NCBI GenBank assembly: GCA_016706595.1
Contig: JADJJH010000007.1
Coordinates: 1-64,000 of the forward strand
Origin: Bacteroidota bacterium
GTDB taxonomy: Bacteria > Bacteroidota > Bacteroidia > Chitinophagales > Chitinophagaceae
Direction: 5' to 3'
DNA length: 64,000 bases
Positions 57,901-64,000 of this stretch are shown one piece after another. The notes beneath the pieces were generated by a model that saw only the letters and a program-made list of their open reading frames with translations, did no database searches and was not told where the DNA came from. Every line of letters starts with the position of its first letter. The first letter of the stretch is position 1. Both the position numbers and the translations under genes were made by a program.

Positions 57901-58880
57901 AAGGAACTACTGGTGGTATGTTGCCTTGTGCAGCTTTAAGCTTTGGTGAAATTGAAGATTACATCATTACCATTACAGGTGGTGTGAATCAAGGAAACTT
58001 TACTTGGTCACCGGCTACTAATTTATCTAGTACTACAAGTAATCCAACAACAGCTACTGCATTATTAGCTAATGAGACCTATACGGCAACCTTTACCAAT
58101 GGTTATGGTTGTACGGCTTCAGGAAGTGTAACAGTAAATGTAAATCAGCCATCAGTATCTAGTACAAATTTCACATCACCATGTGCAACACCGTATACTT
58201 GGAATGGCAATACCTATACTACCTCAGGTACCTATACGTATACAACTACCAATGCTGCAGGTTGTGATTCAACGGCTACTTTAAATTTAACGATTGCTCC
58301 TTGTAATACTACGCTTAACTTAACTTGTTTTATACAAGGTTATTGGGATGGAAGTTCACAAATGCAACCGGTATTGGCCAATCAAGGTGAACCAACTACT
58401 ATGGGTGCTTGTGATACCATTACAGTTGAATTACATAGCGATGTGGCGCCTTATGGAATTGATGCCACTACCACTGCAGTATTACAACAAAATGGTACCG
58501 CAACGTGTATTTTCCCACCGGTTACAGGTAATAAATATATCGTTGTAAAACATCGTTCAGCCGTGCAAACTTGGAGTACAAATCCGGTAGCTATCGGTAC
58601 TTCAGTATCATACAATTTCTCTACAGCGGCTAACCAAGCCTATGGAGATAATCAAATTCAAGTATCAACCTCACCTGTTATCTATGCATTCTATAGCGGT
58701 GATATTGTAATAGATGAGAATATTGATTTATTAGATTTAGGTTACTTAGAAACTGAAATTTCAAACTTTAGTTTTGGATTTAACCCTGCTGATTTGAATG
58801 GAGATGGTAATGTTGATTTATTGGATAGTCCGCTATTGGAAGCTAATATTTCAAACTTTATTTTCTCTAATCATCCATAG
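51957..58880 (+). CDS. Giant secreted beta-helix/GEVED protein with dockerin-like C-terminus
   Basis: 2307 residues as drawn; the ATG at 52020 (MQTIQRVF) puts a standard signal peptide (ending GYQAGAQ) at the N-terminus and is preferred. Two homologous right-handed beta-helix modules lie at ~265-720 and ~840-1300, each opening with a GPYTI/GGNYTI...TNF.(S/N)F.A motif and closing with a PDAGAYE/PDMGAYE motif. Ig-like repeats and a GEVED domain (IWTDYNQNGIF, ~1930) follow. Residues ~2120-2307 match the end of the first gene: LNLTCFIQGYW, ITVELH, VVKHRSAVQTWS, then loops DIVIDENIDLLD (one Asn missing) and DLNGDGNVDLLD. No type A signal. Confidence 0.85.
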   Translation: MLKHIHALRLFINFSLLNTIVMQTIQRVFTRKTAWLFSLGVMLLLFGIGYQAGAQCNNGTQYPSTTLTAPTSGSAQFSTCSFYGEYSVLGSAQAITMYQCTIDGGGYITIRQGTSSGPVVGNGPSPLTWTSTVAGNYYCHWNDGTLCGTDANCHITSITYIGPGGPCTDPPVAGTPSISSASACLGSSVNLNIAGGTLGLTQTYQWKSSSVSGGPYTNIGSPLTSPTLSHLPSVGTTYYVCDIMCGSGTATTTEVSVNVPTPFPGGNYTIDNTQPTGGTNFNSFTAAVSAISCGITGPVVFDVVSATGPYTEQITLPATIGSTAVNTVTFNGNGNTIQFFSTNTNARHVIKLDGADYITFNELNINCATGTFGWGMHFTNAADYNTVSLCTINNNIVSTATNFAGIVLSGSVTSATTAGNSGSYNTFIDNNINGGYYGITMVGAGVGSENLNNTVTNNIIRNFYNYGIYTLYQKSGIINNNDFFRPNRTNTTTCAGVFMTTGSLGMSVENNKIHNFFDAIAITNTSTFYGVYCSGDGTAAFPNRVVNNLVYNINHNGPIYGMYNVGADYEQIWHNTIAINSPLSTAGLAYGIYQTTAAVGLDFKNNIITILRNGSGAKVGLFYNTGASSHSSNNNVVFLNSTTGTGTQNFGNWNAANQATKALFTAASGQDAASVVADPVYTNPAIADYTPTSILTNNTGANVGVAYDIVGNPRSGVTPDAGAYEYDLVGLDAGITWVGPTSPATAGLQTISVSVANNLSTAITSVTLAYSVNGGAPVAETFSGLSLLPSTSQGFSFATQYSLTESVNMKAYIVDVNGITDDVQLNDTTANQFICLALSGPYTINAGAPASSTNFQNFNALAAALNCGGVAGPVTVNVVAGSGPYNERVTFGPILNSSVVNTVSINGNANVLTSADAVADYHTLRLNGADFMTFTDLTVNATGTTNGFPLMMSNASDNNNFYTCNFNASTTSTSSLSSGVVFSSSTTSPTALGNNGNNNIFDGCNITGGYYGITVYGNSTVGGNIIGNQFLNCNIKDFYFYGVYNAYASNTTVQACTIERPTRATVSSGYGVYLTTSSLGCLIEGNRVRRLFENAITGTNACYALGCVVSASAGNENKFINNLVSDIRNNGTTYGLYLAGGAFVQAYHNTISLDYTAATAGVTYGIYSTGANNSFQNNLVTITRGGTGTKYVAYYSTLPLVSNNNNFYLNSAAGTTNYLAYMNAISEPTLASYQNNNPLYDQQSVGVNPFYNNPALNDYAPTEVSMNDLGAVLGVTTDITGAARPTPPSTYPDMGAYEFSVAPIDLGMFSFDGPGTLGCYSATQDVTVTIKNYGTSTIDFSVNPATISADVTGPVTATLTGTPTGTLASGATMTVVLGPFNMTANGIYTFSNITSSMTGDGLVSNNVLAASYNRTVGVIAGTVSSPITNACITSPAPTLTLSGHYGGDIQWQESLVSAVGPWTNVGTGNTTFVPTLSADAFYRVFSTCNTNQDSSNVFAITVANPLVTGTTPGSRCGFGQVTLGATGTGTGLDWYDSPTATTPIGSGSSFLTPNIATTTTFYVAANAGGSGTPFDLLTTTAAGNGASGNMFDINVLTPIRIDSFSLYSATAGATVHIYYRSGSGIGFNTSNAGWTLLGSAVVPAVGTPLAVIPFFVNLNLAPGTHAFALSSSGSVSYSNGTAVGNTFASDANVQIKEGYGGGGAFPSFSFPNSPRNWNGRLYYSTQGCASAKSSVVATVLTAPTVVVTNSNPVVCLGQSSTLAVSSSNDPNYSYTWMPGNLTTSSIVVTPSSTTTYTLTALDNTTGTYANCGNTDVTTVTVNPLPTPVTASASPSTICAGQNAVLTAAGGVPPPTGYCYSTFTSGTTAGDYCTLVSIAGTTLNSVTGASASPYYTVFPATGSTTATLVAGNTYTVTLSAGTFSSNDFAIWTDYNQNGIFEASEKGGEVDNVAAGPVTTTITFTVPAGAYNGTTRFRVHEADQGTTGGMLPCAALSFGEIEDYIITITGGVNQGNFTWSPATNLSSTTSNPTTATALLANETYTATFTNGYGCTASGSVTVNVNQPSVSSTNFTSPCATPYTWNGNTYTTSGTYTYTTTNAAGCDSTATLNLTIAPCNTTLNLTCFIQGYWDGSSQMQPVLANQGEPTTMGACDTITVELHSDVAPYGIDATTTAVLQQNGTATCIFPPVTGNKYIVVKHRSAVQTWSTNPVAIGTSVSYNFSTAANQAYGDNQIQVSTSPVIYAFYSGDIVIDENIDLLDLGYLETEISNFSFGFNPADLNGDGNVDLLDSPLLEANISNFIFSNHP

Positions 58881-59163
58881 GTTCAGAGTTTTATTTCTTT
58901 AATTTGAAAAGCCCTTGATTTTTACATCAAGGGCTTTTTTTATAAAATTATTTTGTTATTTATTTCAAAATAGCTTTACTTTGATAGAGCTCTTTGTGAA
59001 GTTTGGATTCGTGGTTTCAAGCAAATTCCTAGTTTTTAATTGTGAAATTGTAAACTGAAATCAACATTCTTAATGTTAAACAGTGAATAGACGAGTTGTA
59101 TTTTTTCTTAAGATAGAAAATATTTTTATGTAAATAATTTTCAATAAACAAAAACACCAACAC
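58881..59163. other. 283-bp intergenic region
   Basis: Holds the terminator at 58907-58941 and then AT-rich DNA with no recognised promoter pair or gene before the ATG at 59164. Confidence 0.5.
58907..58941 (+). terminator. Intrinsic terminator
   Basis: A perfect 13-bp stem AAAAGCCCTTGAT / ATCAAGGGCTTTT with a TTTTAC loop and T run, directly after the dockerin-tailed giant gene. Confidence 0.9.
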
Positions 59164-62100
59164 ATGAAACAAACAAACAACTATTCATCCGCCCAAGGCA
59201 AAGTAAATTTTGCTTTACTAAAAGTCTGCATCCTGATGTGCATTCTTTTTTGCACACAATCATTATTTTCACAAACTACGCTTAACACTACCGCTGTAAC
59301 CGGTTGGTCTAACAACAATGGCTCAGGCACTGTTACCTTTAATTTTCAAAACACAAATGGGTTTCCAATTATTATTACCACTGTTGAAGGGGTTGTTACA
59401 ACAGCAGGCGCTTCCACCGCAGAAATTTGGATTAAAACAACCCCAGTGAGTGGCTTGCCAGGTGTTATTTCGGTAGCTAATGGTTGGACTCAAGTTGCAA
59501 CCGGTTCATTTACCGGAGTAGCTAGCGGAACGAGTTTAGTTACTCAAACTTTTTTATCTGGTTTATCAGTTACCATTCCAGCTGGTGTTACCTATGGTAT
59601 GGCAATTTTTGCAACTTCGCAAAGATATCATAGTATGGTAGCACCCAATGTTCCTTTAACCACAGTTTCGGGTGGTGGATGTAATATTTTGATGGGCACC
59701 GGTATCAGTTACGGAGGAGGAGCACCCAATGGGGCAGCGCCAACCTTTACCCCACGTGGTTGGATTGGTAAACTCACATTCATTCCTGCCGGGCCATGTA
59801 CCGATCCTCCAACGCCAGGTACTCCAGCAGCAACTGCCTCTAGTATTTGTGCTGGTCAATCTTCAGTATTAAGTTTAACCGGCGGAACCGGCGGTACAGG
59901 TCAATCTTATCAATGGGAAAGTTCAACCACAAGCGGAGGTCCATATACCGATATCATAGGTGCTACCAGCGCAAGCTATGTGAGCACACCAACTGTTACA
60001 ACCTATTATCGAAATAAAGTGACTTGTGGAGCAAGTACGGTTCCTTCAACAGAAATTTCCGTGACCGTTGCGCCACTCTTTCCTGGTGGTAATTATACTA
60101 TTGATGCAACTTTACCTACCGGCGGTACAAATTTTCAAAGTTTTACAGCGGCCGTTGCAGCTATTAGCTGTGGCATTAGTAGCCCAGTAGTTTTTGATGT
60201 TGAGCCTGGTACCGGACCCTACATCGAACAAATAACCTTGCCTGCAACCATTGGGGCGGATGCTACCAAAACAGTAACTTTTAATGGTAATGGAGAAGCT
60301 ATTCAATTTGCTTCAGCGAATGCAAACCTGCGTCATGTAATTAAATTGGATGGCGCTGATTATATCACCTTCGATAACTTAATTATTAATGCTACAGGCA
60401 CATATGGTTGGGGTATTCATTTTATGAATGGAGCCGATTATAATACCATTAGCTTATGTACAATTAATACGAGTGTAACCGACATTACGCTTAGTAATCA
60501 CCACCCTGTAGTAATGAGTAATTCAGCAACGGTTACCACCACTACCGGAAATAATGGTAACTACAATACATTTATTGATAATACTTTTAATGGTGGTTAT
60601 TATAGCGTAACGGCCATTGGCAATGCAGTGGGAACCGAAGCGATTGGCAATAATTTTACTAATAATGCTTTCAGAAATTCCTATTCCTATTCCTTATATA
60701 TGTTATACCAGAAAGGTGCAAATGTTACGAATAATGATTTTTCGCGAACCCTACGCACGGCTAGTACTACAACAGCTGGTATTTTCATGACAACCGGCTG
60801 TTTAGGAAACTTAATTGAAAGCAATCGTATTCATAATTTCTTTGATGCCTTTCCAGCAAGTACGTCAATCATGTATTCCATTTATTGTGCTGCCGATGCA
60901 ACTGCCTTGCAACCAAACCGAGTGATTAATAACCTTGTATATAATATCAATCATAATGGCACTACCTATGGCTGTTATAATGCCGGAGGGGATTATGAAC
61001 AAATATATCATAATACTTTTTCGTTAGATAATACGGGTTCAACAGCAGGAATTACCTATGGTATTTATCAAACCACAGCTGCGGTTGGATTAGACTTTAG
61101 AAATAATTTAATCACCATAAGCCGAGGTGGAACTGGCGCTAAAGTTGGGTTATATTATAATACAATCACTTCAGCGATTACCTCAAATCATAATGTAGTA
61201 TTTCTAAACAGCGCTGGCACCGGAGCCCAAAACTTTGGATCATGGGGAGCAACCCCTTATGCCACGCAGGCCTTATGGAATGCCGCAACTACACTTGATG
61301 GATCTAGTTTACAAACCAATCCTTTATATGTTGCACCATTAGCAGCTGATTTTACCCCTACATCAACGAATGTAAATAATGCCGGTACGAATATAGGTGT
61401 AGCATACGATATACTCGGTGCGGCACGAAATGTGCTTTCTCCGGATCCGGGTGCTTATGAATTTTCAGTATCGCCTATCGATGCGGGTGTATTTAGTTTT
61501 GTTTCACCCAATAATTCAGGATGCTATTCTGCCAACGAAAATGTTGAAATTGTAATTAAGAACTATGGTTCTTTACCCCTTGATTTTTCATTGAACCCTT
61601 TAACTGTAAATGTTGATGTAAGTGGCACTGCTACTGCAAATTTAACGGCTAATCCAACCGGCATCCTAGCGCCAGGTGCTACCATGAATGTGATCGTTTC
61701 ACCACCATTGAACATGACCGCCAATGGAACATATCTTTTCAATGCCTATACAACGGTTGCCGGTGATGGTAATTCTCTGAATGATATCCTTCCGGGAGTT
61801 AGTCGAATAGTGGGTCCGGTAGGTGGAACAATTACGTCAACTTTAAGTACAATTTGTGTATCATCTACCCCAACCTTAAGTATCAGTGGGCATTATGGTG
61901 GCAGTATTCAGTGGATGGAGTCTACGGTAAGTGCAAGTGGCCCATGGACGAATGTTGGTTCCGGTGGGAATTCCTATACGCCCTCAACCCCGGTGACCCA
62001 AACTTCTTGGTATCAAGTTGAAATATCTTGTAATGGAAATACAGCCAACTCCAATGTATTAAATATTGTGGTGAACAACCCTCTTTTATTAAGTACAACC

Positions 62101-64000
62101 CCAGGTTCAAGATGTGGTTTTGGTTCGGTTACTTTAGGTGCAACGGCTAACCCCGGAAGTACAATTAATTGGTATGCTAATGCAACGGGCGGATCGATTT
62201 TAGGAAGTGGAACCAGTTTTGCAACACCAAGTATTTCTAGTACCACAAACTTTTATGCAGCAGCCTCAGATGGTGGTGGTGGCGGCCCCTTCACAGCGCC
62301 AATGCCAACATTAGGTACACCTTTTAGTGGAAATGTAAGGGGCTTTTGGTTTACAGCACCTTCTGCATTTACCATCACCGGGTTAAATGTTCCACTTACA
62401 GGTGCAACTCAAAGTATGGCAGTTGTGAAATTTGTTCCTGCAGTTGGTCCACCAACATTTTCTACTGTAACTAATGCATTCACAGTTTTATATTTAATTC
62501 AAAATAGTACTAATACAGGTGTTTTACCGGTAAACATTCCCATTGCATCGGGCGATGTGATTGGCATATTAGGTCAAATTGGTACACAGAGTGCTTATGC
62601 AAGTGTTACAGGACCTTATACAACTACTATTAACGGAACACCGGTAACCTGCACGCGAATGGGAATGCAGTTTCCACTTGGAACAACCTCGCCGCAGGAT
62701 TTATGGCAAGAATTATCAGGCGCAATCGGTGTGGTAAATATAACTTATACAAACGGGTGTGAAGGCGTTAGGACAGCAGTTACCGCAACAGTAGCACCTT
62801 CGGATACCCTAACCGCCACAAGCGATGTTACCTACGTTTGTTCTGGTGCTGCTAACTCGACAGCTAATTTATCGGCTTCTTCAGCAAATACTAACTATAC
62901 CTATACTTGGATGCCGGGTAATTTAACTGGCCCCAATGTGAGTGTAACGCCAACCTCAACTACAACCTATACGGTAACTGGTACTGATGGAATTTGTGCA
63001 AACACAAAAACAGTTACAGTCAATGCAACGGTAATTATTGCGCCGGTTGTCAATGCCACACCTACTACTATTTGCCAAGGAGATGCTACCAACTTAAGTG
63101 CTTTTGCCCCAAGTGCACCTCCTACGGGTTATACATTAACTACTATTCCATATGCTTATGAAGTGCCAACAGGTACTATAAGTGTTTTGGCAAATGCCGG
63201 AATTGCGGTTACCCCGCAAACCATTTCAAGCTTAGATGACGGTACTTGGGAGAATCTTCCATTACCTTTCTCATTTAATTATTATGGAACGGTTTATAAT
63301 AACTTTAATGTTTCCACCAATGGCTTCATCTCACTTGGAACATCTCTCGGAGGCGCGTTTTGTTGTTCAGGACAAGGAATTCCTGCTGCCGCTGCACCAA
63401 ATGCATACATTGCACTTGCACATGAAGATTGGTTATTAAGCACTTCTGGAACCATCGACTACTTTACAAATGGTGTTGCACCCAACAGAAAGTTTGTAGT
63501 TCGCTTTACTGCGGTTCCTCGTTTTGGTGGAACAGGTGCCCCAACAACGGGTGAAATTATATTAAATGAATCAGGTAGTGTAGTCGATTTTCAAGTTACT
63601 TCAGTTACTACAGCATCTGGCGATAATACTACCATGGGTATCGAAAACCCTACAGGTACTAGTGCGGTTGTAGTTTCAGGAAGAAATTCAACCTCACCAT
63701 GGACAGCCACCAACGAAGGCTGGCGCTTTGCACCTACACAATTGATGAATTTCTTATGGACACCGAATGGCGTAGGTTCAGGTATAGTTGCAGGAAATGA
63801 AACCTTAGCAAATACTAGTGCAACGCCTAGTACAACTACTACATATACCATGACCATTACTGAACCATTATATAATTGTACATTAAATTCATCAGTAACG
63901 GTAACAGTAAACCCAACTTCATCTTCTACAACTACAGCTTCTGCATGCACCCCTCCATATGTTTGGAATGGCAATACCTACACTACTACAGGCATATATA
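59164..64000 (+). CDS. Giant secreted beta-helix protein, 3' end beyond the window
   Basis: Open without a stop from ATG 59164 to the window edge (1612 codons). A cytoplasmic lead and signal peptide end near SLFSQ (~39). A ~120-residue beta domain follows, then an Ig-like repeat and a beta-helix module from ~308 that is closely similar to the preceding gene (GGNYTID.T.PTGGTNF.SFTAAV.AISCGI, ARHVIKLDGADYITF-like). Later parts share PGSRCGFG..TLGAT, the MPGNLT Ig-like repeat and YVWNGNTYTTTG. It is a tandem paralogue of its neighbour, so it probably ends in the same dockerin-like module; that part is not visible. Confidence 0.85.
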   Translation, partial: MKQTNNYSSAQGKVNFALLKVCILMCILFCTQSLFSQTTLNTTAVTGWSNNNGSGTVTFNFQNTNGFPIIITTVEGVVTTAGASTAEIWIKTTPVSGLPGVISVANGWTQVATGSFTGVASGTSLVTQTFLSGLSVTIPAGVTYGMAIFATSQRYHSMVAPNVPLTTVSGGGCNILMGTGISYGGGAPNGAAPTFTPRGWIGKLTFIPAGPCTDPPTPGTPAATASSICAGQSSVLSLTGGTGGTGQSYQWESSTTSGGPYTDIIGATSASYVSTPTVTTYYRNKVTCGASTVPSTEISVTVAPLFPGGNYTIDATLPTGGTNFQSFTAAVAAISCGISSPVVFDVEPGTGPYIEQITLPATIGADATKTVTFNGNGEAIQFASANANLRHVIKLDGADYITFDNLIINATGTYGWGIHFMNGADYNTISLCTINTSVTDITLSNHHPVVMSNSATVTTTTGNNGNYNTFIDNTFNGGYYSVTAIGNAVGTEAIGNNFTNNAFRNSYSYSLYMLYQKGANVTNNDFSRTLRTASTTTAGIFMTTGCLGNLIESNRIHNFFDAFPASTSIMYSIYCAADATALQPNRVINNLVYNINHNGTTYGCYNAGGDYEQIYHNTFSLDNTGSTAGITYGIYQTTAAVGLDFRNNLITISRGGTGAKVGLYYNTITSAITSNHNVVFLNSAGTGAQNFGSWGATPYATQALWNAATTLDGSSLQTNPLYVAPLAADFTPTSTNVNNAGTNIGVAYDILGAARNVLSPDPGAYEFSVSPIDAGVFSFVSPNNSGCYSANENVEIVIKNYGSLPLDFSLNPLTVNVDVSGTATANLTANPTGILAPGATMNVIVSPPLNMTANGTYLFNAYTTVAGDGNSLNDILPGVSRIVGPVGGTITSTLSTICVSSTPTLSISGHYGGSIQWMESTVSASGPWTNVGSGGNSYTPSTPVTQTSWYQVEISCNGNTANSNVLNIVVNNPLLLSTTPGSRCGFGSVTLGATANPGSTINWYANATGGSILGSGTSFATPSISSTTNFYAAASDGGGGGPFTAPMPTLGTPFSGNVRGFWFTAPSAFTITGLNVPLTGATQSMAVVKFVPAVGPPTFSTVTNAFTVLYLIQNSTNTGVLPVNIPIASGDVIGILGQIGTQSAYASVTGPYTTTINGTPVTCTRMGMQFPLGTTSPQDLWQELSGAIGVVNITYTNGCEGVRTAVTATVAPSDTLTATSDVTYVCSGAANSTANLSASSANTNYTYTWMPGNLTGPNVSVTPTSTTTYTVTGTDGICANTKTVTVNATVIIAPVVNATPTTICQGDATNLSAFAPSAPPTGYTLTTIPYAYEVPTGTISVLANAGIAVTPQTISSLDDGTWENLPLPFSFNYYGTVYNNFNVSTNGFISLGTSLGGAFCCSGQGIPAAAAPNAYIALAHEDWLLSTSGTIDYFTNGVAPNRKFVVRFTAVPRFGGTGAPTTGEIILNESGSVVDFQVTSVTTASGDNTTMGIENPTGTSAVVVSGRNSTSPWTATNEGWRFAPTQLMNFLWTPNGVGSGIVAGNETLANTSATPSTTTTYTMTITEPLYNCTLNSSVTVTVNPTSSSTTTASACTPPYVWNGNTYTTTGIY

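Noticed and set aside
46980..64000. Repeated Thr/Ser-rich DNA as a CRISPR or tandem array
   Set aside because: The repetition reflects protein-level Ig-like, SprB-like and beta-helix repeats; spacing and sequence are not CRISPR-like.

Overview
The window comes from the chromosome of a Bacteroidota bacterium, probably in or near the Chitinophagales/Sphingobacteriales-Saprospirales part of the phylum. This rests on giant secreted proteins with GEVED, PKD-like and right-handed beta-helix modules, one of which ends in a type IX secretion (T9SS) type A sorting domain. It also rests on Bacteroidota-type -7 boxes (TAnnTTTG), a Bat-type vWA/TPR pair and a clade II nos cluster with lipoprotein-type NosZ. 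Base composition is AT-rich. No rRNA, tRNA, CRISPR array or complete insertion sequence was recognised.

Layout. 0-4.1 kb: a secreted BNR/PKD/GEVED protein with a dockerin-like C-terminus. 4.5-7.7 kb: a stand-alone SecD periplasmic-domain protein, a frameshifted zinc-ribbon/alpha-CTD-like protein and a cation:proton antiporter. 7.9-14.0 kb (minus strand): a four-gene condensin defence operon of Wadjet/MksBEFG type (JetA-JetB-JetC-JetD order). Its JetA and JetC reading frames are broken by about nine single-base indels, mostly in A/T runs, whereas JetB and JetD are open. 14.3-16.0 kb: batB-batC only. 16.2-24.2 kb: deoC, then a TetR/TolC/adaptor/RND efflux operon interrupted by a four-helix-bundle (IVP family) cassette. 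24.2-27.5 kb: thiolase, a SIMPL protein and DusB.

27.6-36.6 kb is a nitrous oxide respiration island: a heme-copper-oxidase-like membrane protein, a Crp/Fnr regulator, and the operon cytochrome c - nosZ - membrane protein - nosL - nosD - nosF - nosY, followed by a group III truncated hemoglobin. Three copies of a dyad TATGAT-N4-ATCATA lie in the control regions. Two of them sit at exactly the same distance from a -7 box and in place of a -33 element, so the Crp/Fnr protein probably activates both transcription units as a small regulon.

36.8-44.2 kb: RlmD, a TlpA-like thioredoxin lipid-facing/envelope protein, a two-parvulin peptidyl-prolyl isomerase, a YkgJ cysteine-cluster protein, a TPR pseudogene and a small secreted repeat protein. 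44.2-45.5 kb is a gene-poor stretch with a 244-bp MITE-like element, a 57-residue small gene and one copy of a dispersed hairpin repeat. 45.5-64 kb: three giant secreted proteins in a row, the last cut by the window edge.

The most notable items are the Bacteroidota Wadjet/Mks operon with its clustered indels, the inferred DNR-like regulon with fixed operator spacing, the IVP cassette inside an efflux operon, a dispersed dyad-ended repeat with a covarying central hairpin, the MITE with target duplication, and a repeated C-terminal module (beta domain plus dockerin-like calcium loops) that replaces the usual T9SS signal.
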